Shown here piece after piece: positions 15,543-25,100 of a DNA stretch of 64,000 bases. Where the stretch lies: the NCBI GenBank assembly GCA_035650215.1, contig DASRIC010000093.1, positions 1 to 64,000 on the forward strand, in the 5' to 3' direction. The DNA comes from JACVRW01 sp035650215. Lineage in GTDB: Bacteria; Actinomycetota; Thermoleophilia; Solirubrobacterales; Thermoleophilaceae. How positions within the stretch are numbered: the stretch's first letter is position 1; each line of letters starts with the position of its first letter. A program made the position numbers and the translations under genes. A model generated the notes under the pieces. The model searched no databases. It was given only the letters and a program-made list of their open reading frames with translations, and was not told where the DNA came from.

Positions 15543-16778
15543 TCACTCGTAGCGGACGTCCACGTGGCCGAAGACCACGAAGCGGATGCCGGCGTTGTTG
15601 CTCGTCATGATCTCGAACTCGTGCCGGCCCTCACCAGTGTTGGTGGACGACGCGTCGCTCCCCGGCACGGGAGCGTCGAGGTCGATCGCCCCGCGCACGG
15701 TCACCCAGGTGCGCTTGTTGCACCACTCGTGCACCCCGCCGTTGTCGGGCTCCCAGAAGCCGGATCCCCTCTGATTCGAGCAGGAGGCAGCGTTGTCGCG
15801 CTCGCGCGCCTGCACGGCGAGGCGCAGCTCGCGGGCTGGGGCTCCCAGGCTGACCTGCTCGCTGGGGAACGCGATCCAGCTGCCCGACGCCGCCGTGCGC
15901 TCGGGGATGCGCATGTCAGCTGGGTGGTAGTCGTTCAACGCGGTGACGAAGCTGAGCTCGCCGCGGTTCAGGCCCTTGTCGCCGTCGTAGTAGATGCGGA
16001 TGCCGTGCGGGACGAGCTTCGCGCGCCGCGTATCGGTCCTGAAGATGCCCTGCCGGTAGGAGACGTGCCCGGCAGCGTCGATCGCCCGCAGGATCACGTG
16101 GTAGGTGGCACCCGGGACCAGCCGGTCCAGGCGGCCGTTCCAGCCCGTCGCGAACCCGGTGGTCGAGACCGTGTCCTCGGGTGTCCCGAAGATCGGCGCG
16201 TTGCCGATCGTCCCTGGCGCATCCCGGTCGGCACTGATCGTCAGCTTGGCGGGCACAGTCGTGTCGACCGACAGCTGCGTCCCGGTGCCCTCGGGATCGA
16301 GGCGCGCCGCGGAGATGCACTGCGCCGAGCAGCCGACGTTCGACTGAAGGTCGCCCGGCCCTTGCGGCAGGTTCGTCGCTACCGCCCGCGTACGGAAGAA
16401 GGTGGAGCGCCGCTCGGTCCGCGACTGCGAGTCGGTCGCGCTCACCGTCACCTTGTACAGGGTGTCGGACTGGAGGCCGCTCACGTGCCCCGTCCAGCTC
16501 GTGCGCCCCGGGCCGCTCCGGCTCGAATCGATCCACGACCCCTCGGGCGCGATCAGCTTGGAGACGCCGACGAAGATCCGCGCCGGGGTATCGGTTCGCA
16601 CGGAGACGCCGAATGCTGTCGTGTGCGGTTCGATCAGTGCGCTGGTGATGCAGCTGACGGCGCAGCTCGGGCCGTTGCTGAGATCGCCGCTGCCGGCCGG
16701 CGTGCTCGCCGGAGCTGAGCCGGGCAGCGTGGCGACGGCGATGGCGGCGACGACGGTGGCCAGGGTGGAGCGCACCAC
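15543..16778 (-). CDS. Secreted Fn3-like protein with CxxxC modules
   Basis: A 411-aa exported protein with a signal peptide (VRSTLATVVAAIAVATLPGSAPA). It has two ~130-aa modules, each opening with a CxxxCI motif (SCAVSCITSALIEP, GCSAQCISAARLDP) followed by a fibronectin-III-like sandwich (LQSDTLYKVTVSATDSQ, LVPGATYHVILRAIDAAG). The remaining ~150 residues form an unrecognised C-terminal domain with more cysteines. Probably a cell-surface or extracellular binding protein; no enzymatic motif is seen. GTG start supported by AAGGAGG. Confidence 0.7.
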   Translation of the reverse strand: MVRSTLATVVAAIAVATLPGSAPASTPAGSGDLSNGPSCAVSCITSALIEPHTTAFGVSVRTDTPARIFVGVSKLIAPEGSWIDSSRSGPGRTSWTGHVSGLQSDTLYKVTVSATDSQSRTERRSTFFRTRAVATNLPQGPGDLQSNVGCSAQCISAARLDPEGTGTQLSVDTTVPAKLTISADRDAPGTIGNAPIFGTPEDTVSTTGFATGWNGRLDRLVPGATYHVILRAIDAAGHVSYRQGIFRTDTRRAKLVPHGIRIYYDGDKGLNRGELSFVTALNDYHPADMRIPERTAASGSWIAFPSEQVSLGAPARELRLAVQARERDNAASCSNQRGSGFWEPDNGGVHEWCNKRTWVTVRGAIDLDAPVPGSDASSTNTGEGRHEFEIMTSNNAGIRFVVFGHVDVRYE

Positions 16779-16836
16779 GGAGTTCCTCCTTGGACGTGTG
16801 CGTGCTCACCCGTCCAACCGATGCCGCGCCACCGAA

Positions 16837-17907
16837 TTACGGTCGACAGCTAGGTGCCGTTGTGCGGAGGTCCGGTTGATGCGCGTCGAGCCGCCCGCGG
16901 TCGATGGCGAGCAGGCGCGCGAGCTCGGTGCGTGAGCGCAGGCCGAGCTTGCGGTAGATGCGGCTGAGGTGGGTTTCGATCGTCTTCTCGGTGACGAACA
17001 GGCGGCCGGCCGTTTCGCGGTTGGTCGCGCCCCGGGCGACGATCTGCGCGACCTGGCGTTCCTGTGCCGTGAGCTCGTCTCGCGTGGAGTCGACCCGGCG
17101 GCGGGCACGCTGTGAGCTGGCGCCGAGCTCGCGCCGCGCGGTGTCGGCCCAGGCCACGGCTACCAGCCGTTCGAAGGTCGCGAGCGCCGCGGAGATGTGG
17201 GTGCGCGCATCCTGGCGCCGCCTGACGCGCCGCAGGCGCTGGCCGAAGCAGAGCTCGGTGCGGGCGCGCTCGAAAGGCTCGTCCAGCCGAAACCGGCACT
17301 CGAGGGCGCAGCTGAAGTGCAACTCGAACTGGTCATCTGCCGCGAGGAGGCCCTGGCAGCGCGCCAGGGGGCTGGACCGGCCGAGGTTGGGCGAGGCCAC
17401 ATCGCCGACGGGCAGAAGCGAGAGGATGTGCGCTGCGCACTCGCGATCGCCACGGCGAACGAGCGCCTCGACCAGATCATGGCCGCCACTCGCCAAGTAG
17501 GGGCTGCGCGCCACCGGCTCGAGCCAGGTGATCGCAGCGTCGAGGTCGCCCAGTCCTAGTTCCAGCAGGCCGAGGGCCTCACGCGACCGAATCGCTGCGG
17601 GGTCGAGACCGTCCGCGAGCTCGAGCGCCTGCCGCGCGTGGCGCCGGCAAGCGTCCGCGCTGCCCACACCTGCCTCCACGATGGCAAGGCCGCCCAACGA
17701 ACGCGCGACGGCTCTGCGGGCGCCGGCGGCGTGGGCGAGCCGAAGGGCCTCCACCGCCGAGGCATGTGCTCCCCGCCAGTCACCCAGGCGGAACTCGAGC
17801 TCCGAGAGGGAGACGAAGGCATCGCTCGTCAACTGAGACCGAGCCGCCGCGGACAACGAGGCTGCGGTACTCGCGGTCATGCTCGCGGGAGTGTTCTCGC
17901 ATCGCAT
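16837..17907 (-). CDS. LuxR-family regulator lacking the ATPase part
   Basis: About 356 aa. TPR-like helical repeats fill most of the protein (FRLGDWRGAHASAVEALRLA, CRRHARQALELADGLD, GLGDLDAAITWLEPV), and a C-terminal LuxR HTH follows (ELTAQERQVAQIVARGATN, then TEKTIETHLSRIYRKLGLRS). Full-size LuxR/MalT-type regulators carry an N-terminal AAA ATPase of ~400 residues, absent here. The gene may be a 5'-truncated remnant or a genuine short form. The adjacent region (18190-18531) shows clear deletion decay. ATG 17907 is a guess; ATG 17880 and codons up to 18015 are alternatives. Confidence 0.65.
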   Translation of the reverse strand: MRCENTPASMTASTAASLSAAARSQLTSDAFVSLSELEFRLGDWRGAHASAVEALRLAHAAGARRAVARSLGGLAIVEAGVGSADACRRHARQALELADGLDPAAIRSREALGLLELGLGDLDAAITWLEPVARSPYLASGGHDLVEALVRRGDRECAAHILSLLPVGDVASPNLGRSSPLARCQGLLAADDQFELHFSCALECRFRLDEPFERARTELCFGQRLRRVRRRQDARTHISAALATFERLVAVAWADTARRELGASSQRARRRVDSTRDELTAQERQVAQIVARGATNRETAGRLFVTEKTIETHLSRIYRKLGLRSRTELARLLAIDRGRLDAHQPDLRTTAPSCRP

Positions 17908-18189
17908 TGCGGATCTCACTTCACTCACCCGGCTCGAGTCTCCATCCGTGCGCCCGCGACGAGTAGGCAACGAAGGTGCCGACCGCGCACCCCCAAGGTG
18001 TCGCGAGAGCTCCACCTGGGTGGACCCGGTTGAGGCCGCGAAGCTCGCTTAGCCATCACGGCGTGCGCGCTCCCTCGGCGGCCTCGACGAGCGCGGTCAC
18101 GAGCCTCGCGGCGTCCGATCGCCCGATGCCGCCCGTCGCGAGTGAGTGCCAGGTCGAGAAGGCGAGGGCGTGGCGCAATGCGCTCCTGA

Positions 18190-18531
18190 CGGCGAATCAC
18201 GGAAGCGGCCATCGAGCTGCACGGGACCGTCGGCCCCGCCCGCACGACGCTGAGCGCGGTGGCCGAGCGCGCCGGGGAGCTCGCTCACGGGGCATCCGCC
18301 GTCAGCGAGGCCCTGACGGGCTTCATCTCGATGGACGGCGAGCTCGACCTGCACGTCACGCGAGTTCTCGAGGTCGACGACCTCGCCCTTGTGATCGGAG
18401 TCTGGTCGTTCGAGGGCACCGGACCGGACGGCGAGCCGGTGCAGCTGGCGGCGAGGAACGCGGACGTCCTGCGACGCCAGGAGGACGGCAGCTGGCGTTT
18501 CGTGATCGACAACCCCTGGGGCACCGACTGA
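18190..18531 (+). pseudogene. TetR N-terminal fragment joined to DUF4440 C-terminal fragment
   Basis: Immediately after an in-frame TGA (18187), the frame reads ITEAAIELHGTVGPAR then TTLSAVAERAG, typical of the first HTH helices of actinobacterial TetR repressors. It then switches without interruption to the C-terminal half of a SnoaL/DUF4440-type protein (VTRVLEVDDLALVIGVWSF, then EVLRRQ-like DVLRRQEDGSWRFVIDNPWG). Neither part is complete. A GTG at 18259 could still express the ~90-aa DUF4440 part. This looks like the scar of a deletion that removed the rest of both genes. Confidence 0.6.
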
Positions 18532-18606
18532 CTCGCCGGCGCTGGGCTGCTCGTGGTCGTTGCGCGGAGGCGGATCCTGCGCCTGATGGGCGGTATTCGC
18601 TGAGGT

Positions 18607-19488
18607 CTACGAGGACGAGCTCGCCGACGCCGCCGCCTCGGCAAGCGCCGCCAGCAGCGCCGCAGTAGCCGGCGGATCCGGCGGCTCTCCGTAGGTCGCC
18701 GCGTAGATGTGCCGTTCGAAGCCGGGCAGCTCGGTCGCCACGACGCCCTCGATGCGGTGGGCGCGCAGGGCCAGCCCGGTCTGGGTTGCCACTCCGAGGC
18801 CGGCGGCCACCAGGGCCTGCATCACGACCATGTCGTCGGAGCTGTAGCCGATTCGCGGATCGAAGCCGGCGTCGGCGCACATCGACAGCAGGTGGCTGCG
18901 GCAGCGCTCGCAGCCGGCGATCCAGGTCGCGTCGCGCAGGGCGGTCAGCCCGGGCTCGGACCGCGTCGACAGCGCGTACACCGGATCGTCGAGCAGATGA
19001 TGCAGGCGGACGCCGGCGGGCTCGGGCTCGGTCTCGTCGTAGCGGAATATGACCGCGACCTCGACCTTGCCGGTGCGGAGCAGCTCGATCGCCTCAGGGG
19101 GATGCGTGTCGGTGAGGCTGACCTCCAGGCCCGGATGCTCGGCCGCCAGAGTGGCCACGGCCGCCGGTACGAGCGAGCCGATCGCCGATGCGAAGCCGGC
19201 CAGGCGCACGCGGCCGGCGGACAGCCCCACGTGGGCCGACAGCTCCGCGCCGGCGGCATCGATCCGGCCGATGATCTCCGCCGCACGTTCGGCCAGCAGC
19301 TCCCCGGCCGGGGTCAGCCGGATGCCGCGCCCGACACGCTGCAGCAGCTTTGCCCCGGTCTCGGACTCGAGCCGGCCGAGGTGGTGGGTGACCGACGGCT
19401 GGGAGTAGTGCAGCTCCTTCGCCGCCGCGGTGACCGATCCGTTGCGCGCCACGGCGTCGATCACGCGCAGCCGGTTGACGTCCAGCAT
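18607..19488 (-). CDS. LysR-type transcriptional regulator
   Basis: A 293-aa LTTR: N-terminal winged HTH (RLRVIDAVARNGSVTAAAKE, then LHYSQPSVTHHLGRLE) and a periplasmic-binding-type effector domain. It is divergent from the cupin gene at 19565 with a relatively AT-rich 76-bp gap. LTTRs usually control the divergent neighbour, so the cupin and RibD-like genes are probable targets. TAGGGT ends 6 nt before its ATG, suggesting a leaderless mRNA. The effector is unknown; a sulfur compound would fit the neighbour but is inference. Confidence 0.85.
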   Translation of the reverse strand: MLDVNRLRVIDAVARNGSVTAAAKELHYSQPSVTHHLGRLESETGAKLLQRVGRGIRLTPAGELLAERAAEIIGRIDAAGAELSAHVGLSAGRVRLAGFASAIGSLVPAAVATLAAEHPGLEVSLTDTHPPEAIELLRTGKVEVAVIFRYDETEPEPAGVRLHHLLDDPVYALSTRSEPGLTALRDATWIAGCERCRSHLLSMCADAGFDPRIGYSSDDMVVMQALVAAGLGVATQTGLALRAHRIEGVVATELPGFERHIYAATYGEPPDPPATAALLAALAEAAASASSSS

Positions 19489-19564
19489 GCATCAACCCTA
19501 TCTATGAATCAGAACGAAAGTTGGCATTGGACTTATGAGGCGGTCGCGCGCAAGCTACACAGCC
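19489..19564. promoter_or_regulatory. Divergent LysR/cupin promoter region
   Basis: A 76-bp intergenic gap, richer in A+T than its surroundings. It contains TAGGGT (minus strand) 6 nt before the LysR start. A LysR operator is expected here but no single dyad stands out. Confidence 0.5.
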
Positions 19565-20077
19565 ATGACCGCAACACAGATCCGCCCCACTGACCAGCTG
19601 ACCGAACTCGTCGCCGGAATCCGCACCGCGATCAACAGCCATGACGGCTGGGCGGAGACCGCGCAGCTCGTGGCCGAGCTCTTGCGCGCGCACCTGCCCA
19701 CCCCGGACGTGCTGAGCCCCGAGCAGCGCCTCGGCTCGCCGGAGAGCTATCAGGGCCACACGCTGCACGCCGAGCCCGACGGATCGTTCTCGATCGTCGG
19801 CCTGGTGTGGCGGCCCGGTCAGCTCACGCGCATCCACGATCACGTGACCTGGTGCGTGGTCGGCGTGATCCAGGGCGTCGAGTACGAGGAGCTCTTCGAC
19901 GCCGACCTCAACCTGGTCGGCCGCAGCCAGAACCACGTGGGCGACGTGAGCGGCTTCGCGCCCCCCGGCGACATCCACCGCGTGCACAACACGTCGGACA
20001 CGACCGCGATCTCGATTCACGTCTACGGCACGGACGTCACACGGATCGGCTCGAGCGCACGCCGCTACTACGACTGA
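19565..20077 (+). CDS. Cysteine-dioxygenase-family cupin
   Basis: A 170-aa cupin of the cysteine dioxygenase type I family, mononuclear iron enzymes that oxygenate thiols. Metal ligands are visible as H91 and H93 (RIHDHVTW) and H141 (DIHRVHN), giving the 3-His site. The expected Arg/Tyr substrate-side residues may be RRYYD at the C-terminus. The actual thiol substrate (cysteine, 3-mercaptopropionate or other) is not decidable. A -35/-10 pair was not resolved. It is followed 24 bp later by the RibD-like gene and is divergent from LysR. Confidence 0.8.
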   Translation: MTATQIRPTDQLTELVAGIRTAINSHDGWAETAQLVAELLRAHLPTPDVLSPEQRLGSPESYQGHTLHAEPDGSFSIVGLVWRPGQLTRIHDHVTWCVVGVIQGVEYEELFDADLNLVGRSQNHVGDVSGFAPPGDIHRVHNTSDTTAISIHVYGTDVTRIGSSARRYYD

Positions 20078-20101
20078 CCCCAGAGACAAGGAGCAGCAGC
20101 C

Positions 20102-20734
20102 ATGTCACTCACCTACGTCCACTTCTTCTCCATCTCCCTCGACGGCTTCGGCACCGGTGAAGGCCAGACCAAGGACCTGCATTTCGGTCACGCCGGGGAG
20201 CGGCTGCATGAGTGGATGTTCAAGACCCGGTCGTGGCAGGCCGGTGGCAGCGGCGGCGTCGACGACGCCTTCGTCCAGCGCCACGATCTGGGGATCGGCG
20301 CCGAGATCATGGGGGCCGGCAAGTTCGGCCACCCCGGGTGGGAGGACGACCCGGACTGGAAGGGCGCCTGGGGGCCCAACCCGCCGTTCCACTCACCGGT
20401 CTTCGTGCTCACCCACCACACGCGCCCGCCGATCGAGATGGAGGGCGGCACCACGTTCCACTTCCTCGACGCGTCGCCCGCCGAGGCGCTCGACATCGCC
20501 CGCGACGCCGCGGACGGCAAGGACGTGCGCATCGGCGGAGGCGCCACCGTGATCCGCGAGTTCCTGGCTGCCGGGCTCGTCGACCACATGCACGTCGTGG
20601 TGGTGCCGATCCTGCTCGGCCGCGGCGTGCGGCTCTGGGACGGGCTGGAGGGCCTCGAGAAGGACTACGAGGTCGAGGCCGTCTCCTCGCCCAGCGGCGT
20701 CACGCATGTGACGTTTACCCGGGCGGGGATCTGA
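20102..20734 (+). CDS. RibD C-terminal/dihydrofolate-reductase-like protein
   Basis: A 210-aa DHFR-fold reductase of the YwjB/RibD_C family, opening MSLTYVHFFSISLDGF with the nucleotide-binding VRIGGGATVIREFLAAGLVD and the C-terminal VVVVPILLGRGVRLWDGLE. These proteins are commonly annotated as dihydrofolate reductase family, but the substrate is usually unknown. AAGGAG 9 nt before the ATG supports the start. Likely co-transcribed with the upstream cupin. Confidence 0.88.
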   Translation: MSLTYVHFFSISLDGFGTGEGQTKDLHFGHAGERLHEWMFKTRSWQAGGSGGVDDAFVQRHDLGIGAEIMGAGKFGHPGWEDDPDWKGAWGPNPPFHSPVFVLTHHTRPPIEMEGGTTFHFLDASPAEALDIARDAADGKDVRIGGGATVIREFLAAGLVDHMHVVVVPILLGRGVRLWDGLEGLEKDYEVEAVSSPSGVTHVTFTRAGI

Positions 20735-20751
20735 GCAACAACGGGATCTGC

Positions 20752-22125
20752 TTACCAGGTGGTCGGCTTCTCCGGCTCCCTCAGCCAGATGTCGAAGAAC
20801 TCGCCGAGGTCCTGGCCGGTCACGCGTTCGGCGAGCGCCTGGAAGTCGAGGGTCGTTACGTTGCCGTCCTCGTTCTCCCGGAACCACGCCCGCAGAATCT
20901 TGCGGAAGTCGTGGTCGCCGATCTTCTCGCGCAGCGCCTGGAGGGTCATCGCGCCGCGGTCGTAGGCCGGTGAGGTGAACATCAGCTCCGGCCCGCCGAT
21001 GTCGAGCGGCGGCCTGTCCCAGTCCTCATGGGCGGCGAACGTCTCGTCGAACGTCTCGGCGGCGGTCGGGCCGCCGTGCTCCTCGTCCCAGATCCACTCG
21101 GACCAGGTGGCGAAGCCCTCGGCGAGCCAGATCTCGTCCCAGGTCGTGAGCGTCACGGCGTCGCCGAACCACTGGTGCGCGACCTCGTGAACGAGCGTGC
21201 TCGCGCCCACGTTGCGGTCGTAGACCGAGCGGGTCTGCACCTCAAGGGCATAGCCCACACGCCCGTTGTCGACGATCCCGCCTGCGCTCGTGAACGGGTA
21301 GGGCCCGTAGAGCTTGCTGAAGAACTCCAGCACCTGCGGCTCCACGGCCAGCCGCTCCCAGGCCACCTGGTTGAGCGTCGGGTCGACCGCGTGATAGACC
21401 GGCTTGCCGCGCCACTTGGACACGCGCATCTCGAACACGCCGTTGGTCGCGGTGGTGAGGTAGGGCGCCATCGGCGAGTCCTCGCGCCAGTGCCAGCGCG
21501 TCTTGCCGTCGCTGCTGGTCTCCGAGATCAGGCGGCCGTTGCCGATCGCGGTGATCCCGTCGGGCACGGTGATCGCGATGTCGTAGAGCGCCTTGTCCCG
21601 CGGGTTGTCGTTGGCTGGGTACCAACCGGGCGACCCCTGCGGCTCGTTGACGACGTGAGCGCCGTCAGGCGTGAGGACCCAGCCCTCGCTCGTGCCGTCG
21701 GGGTCGATCACCCGCTGCGGCTGGCCCTCGTAGTCGATCCGCACCACGAACTCGCTGCCCGCCGGGATGCCGGACGCGGGCGTGACCGTGAGCTCGTGAG
21801 TCCCGCTGCGGCTGAACGTTGCGTCCACGCCGTCGACCTCGAGGTTCGAGATGGTGAACCCGCGCAGGTCGAGGTTGAACGAGCTGAGACTCTGCGTCGC
21901 CCGGGCGGTGATGGTCGCCGTCGCGTCCATCTGGTTGCCGGTCCGCACGTAGTCCAGGTCGAGGAAGTAGTGCTGGACGTCATAGCCGCCGTTGCCGGCG
22001 AACGGGAAGTACGGATCATCGAGCCCGGCCGAGCCGGGACTGAACTGGGCTGCCGCCGGCGCCGCGGCCAGGGCGGTGATGGCGAGCGCGCCGGCCACGG
22101 CGCGCCGGAGGAGAGTGAATCGCAT
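20752..22125 (-). CDS. Secreted M1-family metallopeptidase
   Basis: A 457-aa gluzincin with a signal peptide (RRAVAGALAITALAAAPAAA). The zinc site is HEVAH at 313-317 plus Glu336 in WLAEGFATW, the classic HExxH-18-E arrangement. The substrate-binding GxMEN motif is altered to GYALEVQT (291-298), as in many bacterial secreted M1 members. It is shorter than aminopeptidase N, covering only the N-terminal beta and catalytic domains. TAGGCT ends 6 nt before the ATG (leaderless layout). Divergent from the FG-GAP protein. Confidence 0.9.
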   Translation of the reverse strand: MRFTLLRRAVAGALAITALAAAPAAAQFSPGSAGLDDPYFPFAGNGGYDVQHYFLDLDYVRTGNQMDATATITARATQSLSSFNLDLRGFTISNLEVDGVDATFSRSGTHELTVTPASGIPAGSEFVVRIDYEGQPQRVIDPDGTSEGWVLTPDGAHVVNEPQGSPGWYPANDNPRDKALYDIAITVPDGITAIGNGRLISETSSDGKTRWHWREDSPMAPYLTTATNGVFEMRVSKWRGKPVYHAVDPTLNQVAWERLAVEPQVLEFFSKLYGPYPFTSAGGIVDNGRVGYALEVQTRSVYDRNVGASTLVHEVAHQWFGDAVTLTTWDEIWLAEGFATWSEWIWDEEHGGPTAAETFDETFAAHEDWDRPPLDIGGPELMFTSPAYDRGAMTLQALREKIGDHDFRKILRAWFRENEDGNVTTLDFQALAERVTGQDLGEFFDIWLREPEKPTTW

Positions 22126-22196
22126 CGCGCGAGCCTAGCGCGGCGGGTCGGCTCCGACGCGCCGCCTCCGCCGCCCCTCTTGAAAAGCTCCCACTC

Positions 22197-25100
22197 ATGG
22201 TGGACTCTGGCCTCGTGCCACGTCGGGCCGGGTGTCGCTCCGCACTGCTCGGTGCGGGTTTCTTGCTCGCGGCGCTCGTCGTGGCGCTGGGCCCGGCGGC
22301 GCTGCCGGCGAGCGCGTCGTGCCCGCAGGCGACGAGCCCTTCGTGGACCGATGCGTGCGGGCCGTCGTTCGTGCTGCCCGGCTGGGGTGATGGGGGAGGC
22401 TGGACCGACCCGGAGCAGTACGCGACGATCCAGCTCGCCGACGTGGACGGCGACGGGGCGGACGAGCTGCTCGGACGCACCCCCACCGGGCTGGCCGTCC
22501 AGGTGTTCGACAAGAGCTTCGGCCAGTGGCGGCCCCAGGTCGACAACCAAGACAGGCCGATCGTCCTCACCGCCTTCGCGAACCCTCCGCCGCTGACGAG
22601 CGCGAACTCATCGCGGCCGGCGACGGACTGGAGGCTGCCCCAGTACTACGACACGATCCAGGCGGCGGACCTCGATGGCCAGAAGGGCGACGAGATCCTC
22701 GCGCGCGGCGCGAACGGGATCGTGGTCTTTAAGTTCACCCCCAGCGGCACACCGGGGAAGGGCAGCTGGGCGCAGCTCTCCCAGTCGGGACCGCTGGCGG
22801 GATCCGCCTGGGACGCGCCCTACTACTACGCCACGATCCAGACCGGCGACGTGAACGGCGACAGCAAGGCGGAGCTGGTCGCGCGCGGCTCCGCCGGCAT
22901 CACCACGCTCGGCTGGAACGGCTCGTCGTGGACGACGCTGCCGGCGCCGGGCCCGGGCATCCTGACCGACGGGCAGGGATTCCAGGACCCCAGGTACTAC
23001 ACCTCCATCCAGCTCGGCGACGTCGTGGGCGATCAGAGTGAGGAGCTGATCGGGCGCAGCAGCCAAGGCGTGAATTTGTACAGCTACGGGCCGAGCGGCT
23101 GGTCGCAGCTCTCGTCGACCCACCCGTTCTCCGACCAGAGCGAGCAGTCGGACTGCCCGATGGGGTCGGGGACCACGGCCTGCCTCGGATCGGGTCCCGC
23201 GTACTACTCGACCCTCCAGCTCGCGGACATCGACGGCAGCGGGCAGGCGGATCTCGTGGCTCGCGCCAGCGACGGTGTGAGCGCGTACTTCTTCGACTCC
23301 ACCAACAACCCAGGCGTCTTCCGGCCGGGCATCGGCCGGCTCGGCGATCTCTCGGATGCGAAGGGAGCGGATAAGGAGCCGTACTACTCGACTCTGCAGT
23401 TCGCCGACGTGAACAAGGACGGCGCCGAGGAGGCGCTGGCGCGCGACAAGGACGGGCTCAAGGTGTGGTCCTTCGTCGACGGAGCCAAGTGGACACAGCT
23501 CTCGCCCAACCCCGCGCTGACGCTGGCCGACGACCCCTGGGGAGACACGAGCACAGTTGCCGCGGGCGACCGCTCGCGGTCCTACTACAGCACGATTCAG
23601 ACCGGCGACGTGGACGGCGACCAGCGCGCCGACGTGGTGGCCCGCGGGCCGTACGGCATCCGCACCTGGTTCTACAACCGGCGCGGCAGCGGGGGCTGGG
23701 AGCGTTACCTGGACGACGGCTACACGGCCTTCACCGGCAACCAGGAGAACGCGTACACCCGGCTCACCTCGCTCGCGCGCAGTCTCGGCTACCTCACGGA
23801 GTCCCAACAGACCCTGCGCGACGTGTGGACGGGCAAGACCGAGCCCACGGTCGACCTCCAGAAGATGATGTCGGACCTCGCGACGGCGGCCGGCTGCCCC
23901 CCGAGCCAGGACAGGCTCCCTCACTACCAGAGCTGCACGCCGCCGTCCAACCCGAGCGGGTTCGACGGCACGGACTGGACGAACGTGATCAACGAGATCG
24001 TGACCGAGCTCTACTACGCCAACCAGGTCCAGGCGCACTTCAACAGCAGCGTGAACGGCATCAGGACGGTCTGGAAGTCACTCCTCGTCGACCAGCTGGC
24101 CGAGCTCCCGGCGATCGCCGACGACCTCAAGCTGCAGGCGCTGAAGGACACCACCGCCGACTATGACTCGAAGGAGCTGTTCAGCGGCTCCCTCGGCATC
24201 GGCGGGGTGTTGCTCAACCTGGTGCCGGGCGGAGAGCCCGTGGCCGCCGTGTTCGAGGTCGCGAGCGAGGTCATCTCGATGGTCCCCTCCGGATCCCCGT
24301 CGCTCACGGAGCAGTTCGACTCCACCTTCAGCCAGCTCGAGACCCAGTTCGCGACCGGGGTGTCGCAGGCGGGCAACACCATCAACGCCCACAGCCAGCT
24401 GATCCGCCAGGACGAGCAGCTGCTCGAGCTGGTCGGCCAGCTGCGCGACAGGGGCACCTGGCAGCTCGATCCGGCGGGCATGGAGAGCGCCGGCCAGCAG
24501 GGCTTCGCCCTCTGGGTCTACAAGACGCTGCTCCCGACCCTGTACTCGAGATACGGAATCTCCGGCTGTGGCGGGCTTGGGTGCACCGGCCCCGCGGCCG
24601 GCACGCCGGGGGTGGTGGGCTCGCCGCCGGCCAACTTCAACGCCGTCGGGCCGTCGCCCACGAAGGGCGGACTGGGCGCCGACGCGACGCCGTGCTTCAG
24701 CGACCCCGAGGGCGGCGGCTTCGTCTGCAACTTCGTAGCCCTCCCGTCGAGCTTCGGGACGACCGTGTGGGGCGCGCAGTCGGCGCAGTGCACATACGAC
24801 GGGAAGACCGCCGGGGTGGCCTGGACCTTCGGGTGCAGCCTCGGCGTCGATCCCGCGAACAGCATCGTCGCGTCCCCGATCGCAACTCGGGAATGGAACT
24901 TCGCCACCTACACCGGCAATCCCGCCGTGTGGGCGGAGAGCGCAAGCAGCCTCACCGGAAGCGCGGTCAGGGTCGGTCAGGGGCGCTCCCTCCTGCGGCT
25001 GAGGGGCGTCCTGCCGGTGCGCAGCTCGTTCCGGCTGGGGCGGGCCCGGGTCGCCGTGCATCGCCTGCTGCACGAGACCGGCGGGCAGGGCGAGCTCGCG

